From assembly GCA_029215795.1 (NCBI GenBank), contig JARDYH010000003.1, forward strand, positions 63,030,609 through 63,094,608: DNA of 64,000 bases, given 5' to 3'. Source of the stretch: Anniella stebbinsi. Taxonomy: Eukaryota > Chordata > Lepidosauria > Squamata > Anniellidae. Numbering within the stretch: the stretch's first letter is position 1; every line of letters begins with the position of its first letter. The notes beneath the pieces were generated by a model, which was given only the letters and a program-made list of their open reading frames with translations, did no database searches and was not told the DNA's origin. Of this stretch, positions 35,218 to 45,740 are shown one piece after another. The position numbers were made by a program, and so were the translations under genes.

Positions 35218-35860
35218 AGAGAATAAAGATGACAGGTGCCTGCAGGTCCATTTTGTGGTGGTGCTCAGGACAATTTCTCAAATTGATAAGTGCTCCCATA
35301 AGCTCAAAAAGGTTGCCTACCCCTGCTCTAACTTGTTTGCCAGAATAATTTTTAAAAAATAAAACAAAACCACAGAGCAATTCTTAGAGTTCAGATGGAC
35401 AATGGAGGATGGAAGCATGCCCAGAACCTTCACACAGAGAGCTGGAAACAGGAGTAGGCAAAGCCCTTACCATAGACACACATCCTCTGTTGGACATTTC
35501 TTCCAAATGAAAGTGGGGAGGGAATTTGGGTGATACTTAGAAGAGGGGTGAAGATCTGGTGAGTTTCAGGTGAAGGGGCAGCAGTACCCACACTTTAAAT
35601 AATAACGTCCTAGAACTTTTTAAGTTTGTTCCTCCCCATAACCTTTAAAAGTAATGTCATATCTTGGCTGAGAGTCCACCAGCAGAGGGGCTCAACCTGA
35701 AAACTTTGGGGAAAGAGCTGCTGCAAAAATAGCTCTGGAAACACTCAACGTGATGATATTGCTTCATTATCTGTTAGCCTATAATCACACATTGATGATA
35801 TTAAATGGCAGTGTAATGGACAAATCTAGGGGGCACTTTACTTATCTTTCCACGAGGGGG
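35218..35860. other. Intergenic spacer between two LINEs, no feature recognised
   Basis: Mixed-composition sequence that continues the pre-insertion locus to the right of the L1. No coding or repeat signal with clear limits is seen. Confidence 0.6.
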
Positions 35861-35880
35861 GGTAGTGTGGTCGACTATTT

Positions 35881-37013
35881 TTGATTTTGGGTTATGTTAA
35901 AAGCTTCATGGTGGAAGATAGACCAGAGAGTGATCACTATCCCATGAAACTAACTATGCAGCTAGAAGACATGCAAGTTGGTGAGAAAAGGATTTACCCA
36001 ATTGAGCTAGCCCCCACAGGCAGCAGACGGATCAAACGGTCCGAACTGTTAAGAGAGAAGATTGCAGACTTGTTACATGAACCCCTTCTAATGGACCTTA
36101 GGGGCCAAATTATTGAAGGTAAAGTTGAAAGCCTGGAGGGCTACCAGAAAATTGTAGAATATTTAAAATCCCAGTTCACCCAGCAGGACGTCTTCGAAAT
36201 AAATGATGAAGCGCCGGATGGTTTGATAATGAATGTAGAAAGTCAAAGAAAGAAATAATAAGGCTTAGTAGGAAAGTCAGGAGGGAAAACTCAAATACGC
36301 CTTTAAAAACATTGATGGGGAAAAGAGCATCATACAAGGCACTATTAAGGAGAAAGAAGGCAGAATACAACAGTAAAAAGTGGGAGGAGTTAGAGCAGGC
36401 AGTAAAACAGAAAAATGAAGGAAAACTTTGGGATATAGTACATTCAGGCCTCCAAGCCTCTAGGGTGCAGCTAGAAATGCAAATCCCAGCAGCAACTTGG
36501 CAAAAGCACTTTGCGAGCATTTTTGCAGGCCCAGAACAGACAGGGAGGGGCCAGGGGGATACTAACCTGCCAGTTTGGCCAGAAGTGACAGCGAGTGAGT
36601 TAGGAGGCTTACTAAGTAGACTAGTAAAAGGTAAAGCCCCCGGAGAAGATATGCTCCCCACAGAGTTATTTAAAGCTAATGCTAACTGGTGGGCACCAAT
36701 TCTGGCTAAACTGTTCTCCAATATCTATCTGACAGGAAATATGCCAGAAGGATGGAAGTCCAGCATTATTGTGCCATTATATAAAAAGGGTGAGAAAACC
36801 GACCCTAAGAGCTACAGACCAATAAGTTTGTTAGATATACCATCTAAAATATATGGTAGATTTCTCCTGGACAAGCTCCAAGACTGGGCCGTGGAAAATA
36901 ATATTTTGGCTAATGAACAAGCAGGGTTCCAACAGGGGAGGAGTACAATTGATCATTGCTTTGTGCTAAACCACCTAATACAAAAATATCATAGCCAAAC
37001 GAGAGGAAGTTGA
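35881..37013 (+). pseudogene. LINE C: endonuclease end and N-terminal RT
   Basis: 35881-36258 has ESDHYPMKLTMQL, the Ser-Asp-His end of an endonuclease domain. 36312-37013 has GKAPGEDMLPTELFKANA, WKSSIIVPLYKKGEKTDPKS, YRPISLLDIPSKIYGRFLL and EQAGFQQGRSTIDHCFVL, which are RT motifs 0-2. The frame changes near 36258 and stops at 37013. Confidence 0.85.
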
Positions 37014-37016
37014 TAT

Positions 37017-38518
37017 GTGGCGTTTGTAGACTTTGCCTCAGCATTTGACTCAGTAGATAGAGATCGCCTTTGGCATAAATTAGCACAGACAAATATAGAC
37101 AGACGTCTATTATTTTTTATTCACAAATTCTACACACAGACAGACTCAAGAGTGAGGATAAGGCTGGGAGGCACTTTGAGAGAGAAAACTGATACTAGAA
37201 GAGGAGTCAGACAGGGTTGTATACTGGCCCCCTTCCTGTTTAATCTTTATGTGAACAACTTAATAGAAGATCTAACAGCTAGGGACTGTTTTCCCCCTAC
37301 CGTTGGAGCAAGGAAGATACAGATGCTCCTATACGCAGATGATATGGCCCTTTTATCAACTACGCAAGTTGGATTGAGGAGATTGCTAAGAAAATTGGAC
37401 AGGTTATGTAAAGAGGAAAAGCTGGTGATAAATTACACAAAAACGAAAGTGGTGGTTTTTTCAAGGAAAAACGGATGCATAGATGGTGGCTAGATGGACA
37501 GCAAATTGAGCAATGTGCAAGTTTTAAATACCTAGGGGTGCTCTTTTCTTGCAATGGTAGCTGGAAAAGGCATGTAGACTCAGCGAAACTGTCTGCGGGG
37601 AGAACAGCTAAAGCCATATTAGCATTCGGAAGGTATAAAGGCAGCTCACGGGTGGTCCCTGTCCTGAAGCTATACTCTGCAAAAGTGCTCCCACAACTGC
37701 TCTATGGGGTGGAACGGTGGGGGCAGGCAGCCGCCACTGCAATGGAGAGCATGCAAAATAAGGTGCTGAAAGAATTGCTGGCCCTCCCAGTTGGGATGCC
37801 CACGGCCCTTTTAAGGATGGAAATGGATCTTCCCTCCATCAAAGCCAGAATACAGAAGGCTATTATTCTCTAAGGGAAGAAAATGATGAGTATGGAGGAA
37901 AATAGTCTACCCAGACAGTGTTTCACAGAGCAGAAACGGTGGGTGGGCATGAAGCTGGATGGAATTGTCCCAAGTTTATTTTAAGGAGGACCAAAATTTG
38001 TCAGCCCATGACAAGGTGAGCATCAGAAATAGAATCTATGAGGCAGATACTCTTGAGAATGTCCAAGCTAGCCAGCGGCAGGCCTTCTCTAGATGGTACA
38101 GCCAGATAAAAGAAGAACAAAATTGGGCGCACTGTTTGCAAGGCCTAACATCCCCGGCGCTGAGAAAAGCTTTCATGGCCCTCCGATTTCAAACAATGCC
38201 GTCCGCTTACTTGGAAGGGAAGTACAAAGGGATACCCTATGTGCACCGGAGTGCATTTGTGGGTCAGAAGAGATGGAAGATCTAGTTCACTACCTGTTGT
38301 ACTATCCCCTGTACCAAGGAATTAGGGAGCGTTTTTTAAAAGGGCCCCTGAGGAGAGGTATAGGGCTGTCAACTAAGGACCACATTCATGCTTTACTAGC
38401 TGATTATGATGCAGTAAACACAAGAAATGTGGCCAAATTTCCAATAGCAGCCCAAAAAAATCATCAAAACTTCCTAAGGAAGGTTGGCGTAGACTGTAGA
38501 GGGGACAAATTGCTGTAA
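37017..38518 (+). pseudogene. LINE C: catalytic RT and C-terminal region
   Basis: 37017-37493 has AFVDFASAFDSVDRDRLWHK, RRGVRQGCILAPFLFNLYVN and MLLYADDMALLST, the catalytic core with YADD. 37475-37873 continues as FKYLGVLFSCNGSWKRHVD and LPQLLYGVERWGQ. 37959-38285 and 38093-38518 cover the tail, with CICGSEEMEDLVHYLLYYP resembling a Cys/His finger that has lost a Cys. At least three frame changes are present. Confidence 0.85.
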
Positions 38519-38620
38519 GGGAAAACCCCCAATACAAAATAAGGGCATATCTAAAAGATAAATTCAAAATGGCAGGTGGGTTACTGTCTATTTATATGCC
38601 ATCCCATTTGGGCCCCTGTG

Positions 38621-40350
38621 TAATGTATTGTATGTTTTATTTATATTCTTCATTATCAGGCCATGGGAATGGGGGGAAGATGGCTGCCATACAATGCCCT
38701 GATAATGATGCAACGTCAACCTGTAGTGTCTTCTCAGGGGCATTTGCGGCTGTATTTCAAAAGTAGAGCCATGCTGCTGGCAAGCTGTCATATAAACCGC
38801 AACGCTTTTTAAAGGCAACAAAAGGGAGAGGAATTAAGAATCCCTCAGACCACCTTGTTCTTTAAAATCTAAGTACCAATGCTTCCACCCAAACTTACAC
38901 GTCTGCACTGTCCAGCTCCTCCCTGCCAATCTTTGAGAGAGTTCATGAATTCCCAAATGTGGAGAAATTCAGGAAATCAGAAAACCCGAACCATGCCTAG
39001 CTAGAATGTTTGTGGATGTGTGGGAAGGGGAAGGGAAATGGCAAACTGGAGGGTTGGTGACCGTGGAGGGGTTCCTCCATGCAAAGGGTAGGATACATGG
39101 TGCCCATGGGCACCAATGTAGCCTCAGACACCTTTCTTGGTGCCCAGCAAGATACCCTATCCCTCCCACTTTTTTTTAAAAAAACACACACACACATTTC
39201 TTACCAGCAGCTGAGATTCCTATGGAACAGGTTTCTGTTGGTGTTGAAAACTGTGGATTCTGAGTTGTTTAGTGTATTGAGGATCAGACCCCCACCTCTG
39301 CCTTGTACTCAGTCTTTGGGGCAGGTCGCTTGTCTTTTGCCATGCCTCACATGGCAGCCATTTTGTAGTGGCACCCAGGACAGGAATCTCTAAAGTGGGG
39401 AATCAGCAGTGAGACAACAGCCAAAGATTAGAATATTCTCCACTCCAGAACATCCTGTCCTAGAAAGCATAAAACGGAGACTGTGCCCAGTAAAAAGGTT
39501 CAGTTGGATATATCTTTTGAATCCAACCACACCTACGTTCTCAGGCCTATTCCCCATTCCTGTATATTTTCATTCTTTTTCACAATTGGAATGCTGTATC
39601 TAGGAGATACACCTTCCTACTCTACTTGGAGTTAGGGAATAATTGCTAGATGGCAATTCACGCCAATGGATTGAAGTCCTGAACATACATACACACACCT
39701 CAGGATCCTACACAGCTTATTACAAACCAGTTCAGTGAGGGCACTAATCACAGGGTGATCAAATATTGTGGAATCTCATGAAATATATTGCAGTCTTGCC
39801 TGTTAGAGTAAAGTTTTGAAATATATCTGGATGGTTGCCATTTAAAACCATCCTATTATCTCAGAACAATCAGGGATATCATCTTGGCTAACTTCGGCAG
39901 ATAAATAAAGATAGGGTTTTCTTTGACAGGCCCACATTATAGTATTCTGTTCCTCTCACCCTGGGAACATGCTTATGCCTGAGTTTGAGTTCCTAAAAAA
40001 ATAATAATTTTGGAACATCTTGTAGTAGCTAGATGGAGCTTTTAAGAGAGTGGGATATTTAACTGTAGTCCACTCCAACATTAAAGATACATGCCATTCT
40101 AGAAGACTAAATAAGTAAACAAGGGTGCAATCCTATGCATGTTTAGACAGGAAAAAAAAGTCTTGAAACTCCCAGCATTTCCCAGTCAGCATGCTGAGAA
40201 TTGTAGGACTTTTTTCTATCTAAACATGTATAGGATTGGGTCTTAAGGCTACAATTCTATTTCACCTTGGAGAAAAAGTCCCATTGGTCTCAGTGGGATG
40301 GTTTTCTGTGTGATACATATTACACTGTATGACCTTAGAGAGCTTCACCA
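38621..40350. other. Intergenic, short repeats only
   Basis: It includes a short hairpin (38652-38705), a (CA)n run at 39183-39195 and the palindromic repeat at 40125-40242. No coding sequence is recognised. Confidence 0.6.
40125..40242. repeat. Short palindromic dispersed repeat
   Basis: GTGCAATCCTATGCATGTTT at the left faces AACATGTATAGGATTG at the right. The inner parts also pair (AAGTCTTGAAACTCCCAGCA facing GCTGAGAATTGTAGGACTTT). Related copies start or end at 7470, 44284, 45400 and 61160-61245. Probably an old non-autonomous DNA element. Confidence 0.7.
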
Positions 40351-41173
40351 GGACCCATCTACACAGAGACACTTTCCAGTGTGATTCAGGTCAAAGCTGC
40401 ATTTTATCAGAATGGATTTGCTTATGCAGGCAATTAAAATGGCATAAACAAGCTTCCTTTAAAAAAAAAAAGGCATTAACCTTATATAAAAGTCCGCTCC
40501 TCCAAAAAAGTTAGTGAACTGGAAGTCAATGGGAATTACTTCTGAGTAGATATGTTTATAAGGCTGTTTTCAGGGCAGAAGTGGAGATTTCAAAAGAACA
40601 AAAGTCATCCCATAGCAACATGCTGACTTTAAAATGCATTTGGGGAAAAAGAAAGTGTGGTCACCTCTTAAAACCATTAACCTTATGTGAAGGTCTGCTC
40701 CTCTAGAGAAGTGTAGATTTAAAACAATAGGCTTCCACACCCCTTTCTCTGTGCTAAGTAAGTGCAATGAAAGTCAACGGGTATTACTTTCGAATAGACA
40801 TGTTTAGTGGGCCATTATCAGGGTAGAAGTGGAGATTTCAAAAGAACAAAAGTCATCCAAAGCAATGTGCTGACTGTAAGGTTCATTTGAGTAAAAACAA
40901 AGCACTATCATGCACAGGTCCACCCCTCGGGATCTGATGAACTTTCTCTTCCTCCTATCAGTTTCCAGCAGGAACAAAGCCAGTATCACACAGACTCCCA
41001 AACTGCACTGAAGCCAGCACAATGGGAAAATCTATCACAAAACAAGTTTGCAAAAATGTGGGTTTTGTGGTATGAAAACCTGTGGTTGCTGTGAAGAGGG
41101 GGGAATAACATGTATCATAACAGTGTGTGGGGTGCAGTAGCACTGGAGCAAATACCCTGTGTAGATTTGGTCC
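40351..41173. mobile_element. Non-autonomous DNA transposon with TCTACACAG ends and inner tandem repeat
   Basis: The left end is GGACCCATCTACACAG. The right end, reverse-complemented, is GGACCAAATCTACACAG, so the termini are good inverted repeats. The interior has a repeated unit of about 205-250 bp. No transposase is coded. The end type resembles 250-1456. No convincing target-site duplication is seen. Confidence 0.6.
40470..40935. repeat. About 2.3 tandem copies of a 205-250-bp unit
   Basis: CATTAACCTTAT(A/G)T(A/G)AA(A/G)GTC(C/T)GCTCCTC occurs at 40472 and 40677. GCAGAAGTGGAGATTTC or GTAGAAGTGGAGATTTC, then AAAAGAACAAAAGTCATCC, occurs at 40577 and 40826. A partial third copy begins near 40905. 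The second copy carries about 45 extra bases. Confidence 0.75.
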
Positions 41174-42302
41174 CAGAGCTCAGTTTCAGTGTACTAACAA
41201 TTTGGACAATGGTCTTGTAAAACAGATCATGCTAAAATAAAATAGCCAACAACAAAATTAAAATTATGCAGCAGCAAAAATGCCCCTATAATATAAACAG
41301 AAACTTATAAAAAGATATATAGTTGGTATGTTACATTTTTCTTACTATGAAATACTGTTTCTAAACCCAAACCTAAATCACATATGACAATCACACCTGT
41401 CTATTATATTTTAATGCATGAACATGATGTAGGTATTCTGGGAAGCAACACTTGATGATAGCTTTGTAGCATTTGGACATACAGTGAAATGTGCAGTCAT
41501 TGCACTTGATTATCTTAACATAGCTTGCAGGATGTTTTCTATATCAAGTGCTTTCCCTCTATGAAAATCTTATTTATGCAGCAGTTTTCCAACTGTTTTC
41601 AGTAGTAACCTGATGAAACCTAAGAATGATTATCAATTCAGCTGTAGCAATGCTACCCTCTGCTGGAAGTTATTGATAAGTTCTGGGGAAGATTGCATTC
41701 CATTCTGTTTAATGCTTGATGTACGCAATTCAAAATGTCTTCATTACTTTATTAAGTATATTAACTGACTGTAGAAAACAAACAAATAGTATTAATAAAA
41801 ATTATACTAGCTGATTGTATAAATATTCACTGCTATTTTCTTTAACATTTAATAATGTATTTTTAAGTTTCTGCTGTAGTTTGTTGGTTTCACTTTGTAA
41901 ACAGCTTTCAGAGACATGGATGAAGATCACCTAATAAATGGTTTTTATATGATAGACAGGAAAGACGGAATGATAATTTTGTGCTTCTTTGAAGAAAAAT
42001 GAATACAATATTCAACTAAAAGTAGACAAATTCTCAGTTATTTAAACAACCCACTTTTCAGATGTATAGTATATCTGCCTGTGTCAATGTGATTTTATTT
42101 AAAAAGCCCCTCCATTAATCTGAATATCTGATTCCTAAGATGCTTTTATGTCTTCTGGTCTAATTGGATATTGTACTGGCTAAAGAAACAATAAATCCAA
42201 TAAAAATGATGCCTGTATCTTTACTCAATTTGAATGAAAAGATTTAGTAACTCAATAACAACACAAGAAGAACATTAGAAATTTGCCCACTTCAAAGTAT
42301 TT
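41174..42302. other. Intergenic, no feature recognised
   Basis: AT-rich sequence with no repeat limits, open frames or RNA-like features that I can support. Confidence 0.6.
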
Positions 42303-42525
42303 ATTAAGGGTGTGCACCGAATTGAGTCCAATCCATGATACGGACCCGATCCGGCCAAAATCGGATAAAATTATCCGATTCCGATCCTCACATCTGGATC
42401 GTCTGATCTCATCCGATCCGAAATGACCTGATCCAGATTGGAAGTGATCGGAGGATAGGACCTCCTCCCCCCACTTGCACTCCTTACCTGCCGGGGCCGT
42501 CCACTGCCGTCCGCTGGTACCTTTT
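42303..42525. repeat. GATCCG-rich dispersed-repeat block
   Basis: It begins GGGTGTGCACCGAATTGAGT and then repeats GATCCG, CCGATCC, ATCCGAT and TCGGAT many times over about 140 bp. It is CpG-rich against AT-rich flanks. The iterated, partly self-complementary words suggest the end of a transposon. The family is not identified. Confidence 0.55.
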
Positions 42526-42811
42526 ACTGAGAGAAATAACACCACAAAAAAAGGAAGGCAGCAGTTGTACTTATAAACAATAGAAAGTGCCAAAGCACAC
42601 AACCGCATCAATAGAAAACAATACAAGTTTACAATACAAGTTTATCTCACTATGTAGTCATCGTACAACACCCAGTCAAAGGGCTGAAATACTTTTTACT
42701 TTTTAACAGATAATTAACATAGGCTTTTATAACAGTTTACATCTTTTTATAACATGTCATACAATGCAAGTCTAGAAGTCATATGTGACTGCTAGCACAT
42801 GGCCTCACATG

Positions 42812-42892
42812 GCCCTCCGTCTCTAGTAATACAAGCTTGAAGCTTACTTTTCCTTGCCGGGGTAAAAGATTGTATTACTAGAGATGGAGGGC
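42812..42892. repeat. Inverted repeat with 23-base arms
   Basis: GCCCTCCGTCTCTAGTAATA, continuing CAA, faces TTGTATTACTAGAGATGGAGGGC with one mismatch. The loop is 35 bases and also holds the inner pair CAAGCTTG. Confidence 0.85.
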
Positions 42893-43104
42893 TTTCCCCT
42901 ATATAATTAAGAGACTTGTTTTCTCTTTTTTACTCCCATGGTTATTGCTCTTACTTGGCGATGTAAAAAACCTACCATATCTGATGAAGTGACCTTCTCA
43001 AAATGGGATTTATCTGGATTCCTGTCAACAATGGATAATTAGAGGGACATTATTTGTATAATGGGGATACCACATTTATTCTCATGGGCAAAATTAAAGA
43101 TAAC

Positions 43105-43800
43105 AATATTATTTATTCATTTATTTATTTATTATTCTTAAATCTGCCTAATAAACAACATTCTCTGGGCAGACTATAAATATGAAACAAATAGTCTACA
43201 CACTACCTAAGAAATGTGGACAATTACAAAATGAAATTGATGTTCATGATTGCAAGTTCCATTTGTAATGAACATTGAGCTCAATACTTAAGTTCTTAAG
43301 TATTGAGCCAAATGTTGATTCATGGGTGTGCAGCTACATGTGCCCACAGTGAGTGGACTTAGACAAATATTGGTTCATTTTATTTATTATTAACATTTAT
43401 ATATCACCTTATATGCTAAAAGGGCATCAAGGCAGTGTACAACAATTTTAAACAATAAACATTAAAAACAGTAAAGCCATTGAAATATTAAAACAATTAC
43501 ATGAGTAAAAAGGTTAAATTAAAAAGATGTGCCTTCACATACTTTTAAAAGCCAGGAGAGTGAGAGCCAATCATAGTTCTTGACAGAGCGCATTCCACAG
43601 CATTGGAGTGACACAAGATAAAGCGCTTTCACTTCTGCATAAGAAACAGGCCTCTATAACTAAGGGTGTCCTCAAGATGGCCTCTCCTGTAGATCTTGAT
43701 AACTAGAATAAGACAGGTGGTCCCTTGGATAACCAGTGGTCTTCATAATTTGAATAGTTCTTTATACATATGAACAAAGTGCAGTTTTACATCTACATTT
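43105..43800 (-). mobile_element. Two old LINE 3' fragments (L2/CR1-like)
   Basis: One fragment is near 43105-43190: a (TTTA)n-type run, AAATCTGCCTAATAAAC and CTCTGGGCAGACTATAAA. The other is near 43378-43760: ATTTATTATTAACATTTATA, AAGGCAGTGTACAACAATTT, then coding-like remnants such as GAGCGCATTCCACAGCATTG. They are diverged and read on the minus strand. Confidence 0.5.
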
Positions 43801-43847
43801 GGAGAGACTAGGCCTATAGATTTATTTATATATTTCTATAGACTAAG

Positions 43848-44189
43848 AACGTCATCACACAGGGGGTTGCATTTCCTTACCGTCGCTTCTGTGCCCGTGC
43901 TTTTGTCTCTCATTACTTCCTCTTTTGAAAGAGGAAGTAAACAAAGTGCATGTGACACATTCAGTGGGCCATTTTGATCATGCTGCTTCTCCTGCACACA
44001 GCAAGAGATAGCAGCAAGTTGTGTCTCAAAAATAATTCAGATTTACCAGGGTCTTTTTTTTGTCGCACGAAGAAGGGCAGGAAGGGTGAGAGGTGCATTG
44101 GACGCAGATGACATAGTGAATAGGACCCATGAAAGTCCATGAGTGCCCAGTAACGAGTGTGCAATAAAACGCTCGTCTGATGACACCCT
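43848..44189 (+). mobile_element. Non-autonomous DNA transposon-like repeat Z, copy 2
   Basis: The ends are AACGTCATCACAC and CGTCTGATGACACC, an imperfect inverted pair. The flanks CTAAG (left) and CCTAAG (right) may be a short target-site duplication. It shares the internal order of 19082-19430. An added perfect hairpin lies inside: TTACTTCCTCTTTTGAAAGA then GGAAGTAA. Confidence 0.6.
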
Positions 44190-44316
44190 AAGCCTATAGA
44201 AAGTGTTCCTCTGTTCTTTCTGTGCATTTCTGAATTGTAAGTCTCCTGTTTCTGTAACAATTGCCCCTTGTCCTTGTTCTAGCAGTGCAATCCTGTGCAT
44301 ACTTAGCAGTAAGCCC

Positions 44317-45347
44317 AAGGTGACCAGATCACCAGGGGTTTCCCGGTCCTAACCGGGAAAACTGGGGCGATCCGGGCCGACTGGGCCCTGGGGGCAAACC
44401 TCTGGGGAAACGATCGACTGGATCTGGAGCGCTCCCTCTCCTCCCTGTTCAAAGCACCGCCGTGCCAAGCCCCTCACAGGCGACACTCACCTGGGCTCAT
44501 GTCACTCGCTCGCTCGTGCTGCCGCCGCTGCCCCTCATCACCTCGCAGGAGTAAGTGAGGGCACCCAGCTCAGGTGTCCCATTGTCCCCCCCCCCAAACC
44601 AGCCCTGGAGCCAGCACGCTTGGGGCGGCACCGAGGAAACTTCCCCCTGGGCGGGTGAAGCAGGCTGTCACCCCTCCTCAGCACACTTCCTCCAGCCCCT
44701 CCCCCAGGCGATCCAGGGCTTCTTCTAGGCCAGAGCGAAGGCGCAGGACTAAAAACTGCTCAGCTCGGCCTGGAGGAAGCGCCGTTGCTCTGGCCTAGAA
44801 GAAGCCCTGGATCGCCTGTGGGAGGGGCTGGAGGAAGTGTGCTGAGGAGGGGCGACAGTCTGCCTCGCCCGCCCAGGGGGAAGTTTCCTCGGCGCCGCCC
44901 CAAGCACGCCAGCTCCATGGCTGGTTTGGGGAGGGATGATGGGACACCTGAGCTGGGTGCCCTCACTTCCTCCTGTGAGACCACCAGGGGCAGCAGCAGC
45001 GGCGGCGGCGGCGCAAGCAAGCGACATGAGCCCAGGTGAGTGTCGCCCATGAGGGGCTTGGCGCACGGTGCTTTGAACAGGGAGGAGGAGGAGCGAGCGA
45101 GTGCTGGGGTGGAAGCTTTTTGCTCCTTGGGCAGCCTGATGCCCCGCTCTAAAAGATGGTGTAGGGCTCCAGATACCATCATCCCCAAGGATGATGGGGA
45201 TTGTAGTCCAACACCAACTGGGGTGGTTTGGGCATGTTGCTGGGGATGATGGGACTTGAAGTTCCAACACAATCTCGTGGGCGCTGCACGCCCCCTTTGG
45301 GCAGCCATTTTGGACCTGAATTTTGGTTTCCAAAATCTGGTCACCCT
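44317..45347. mobile_element. 1.03-kb fold-back DNA element with very long inner palindrome
   Basis: The outer ends are AAGGTGACCAGAT and ATCTGGTCACCCT. Inside, about 320-bp arms (near 44431-44750 and 44760-45095) are reverse complements of each other around 44756. For example, GACACTCACCTGGGCTCATG faces CATGAGCCCAGGTGAGTGTC, and GCTTCTTCTAGGCCAGAGCG faces CTCTGGCCTAGAAGAAGC. Near-repeats AGTAAGCCC (44308-44316) and AGTAAGTCCC (45349-45358) flank it and fit an 8-10-bp target-site duplication of the hAT type. It is inserted in an older short repeat. No transposase is coded; long open frames here are by-products of the GC-rich arms. Confidence 0.8.
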
Positions 45348-45610
45348 AAGTAAGTCCCACTGTGTTCAGTGGGATTTACTCCCATTTAAGACTGTCTAGG
45401 ATTGCAGCATTAAGCATATCAGGGGCAGGGATATTATTATATTTATGCATTTAATAATTAATGTGCTTTACTCTTGCATTTTTAAAAAAATTGGATTTTT
45501 GGGGCCAGATCTGTTGATATGATCCTGTCATGGTAGCACTATATCCCTGTTGCACAATATTGCCTAACAGTTATCAGTGCATTTCAATATTGATTTTTAA
45601 AAAAGCACTA

Positions 45611-45740
45611 GTTTATTTATTTATTTATTTTATTACATTTGTATACCGCCCCATAGCCGAAGCTCTCTGGGCAGTTTACATAAGACTGAAACAATTAAAA
45701 ACAATATACAAAAATTAAAACAGCAAAAACATACAGTGCC
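45611..45740 (-). mobile_element. LINE 3' tail, L2/CR1-like family A, truncated
   Basis: A (TTTA)n run is followed by ATACCGCCCCATAGCCGAAG, CTCTCTGGGCAGTTTACATA and an A-rich stretch. It is the reverse complement of the 3' end of the intact LINE at 27391-31069. Confidence 0.85.

Larger units (their letters stand above)
35861..38620 (+). mobile_element. 5'-truncated LINE of a third clade, frameshifted
   Basis: The coding pieces run from an endonuclease C-terminus through RT to a Cys/His tail. The endonuclease N-terminus is missing. The RT differs from both the L1 and the L2/CR1-type LINEs here. Its clade (Jockey/I/CR1 group or another) cannot be settled from the motifs. The 3' end is not sharp; sequence such as CATTATCAGGCC..CCCTGATAATG near 38650-38705 may belong to a separate short palindrome. 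Confidence 0.75.

Noticed and set aside
44749..45344. Two overlapping 194-codon open frames on the minus strand
   Set aside because: They lie in the GC-rich arm of the fold-back element. Their composition (Pro, Ser, Arg-rich, low complexity) follows the DNA, and they have no recognisable domain or splice context.
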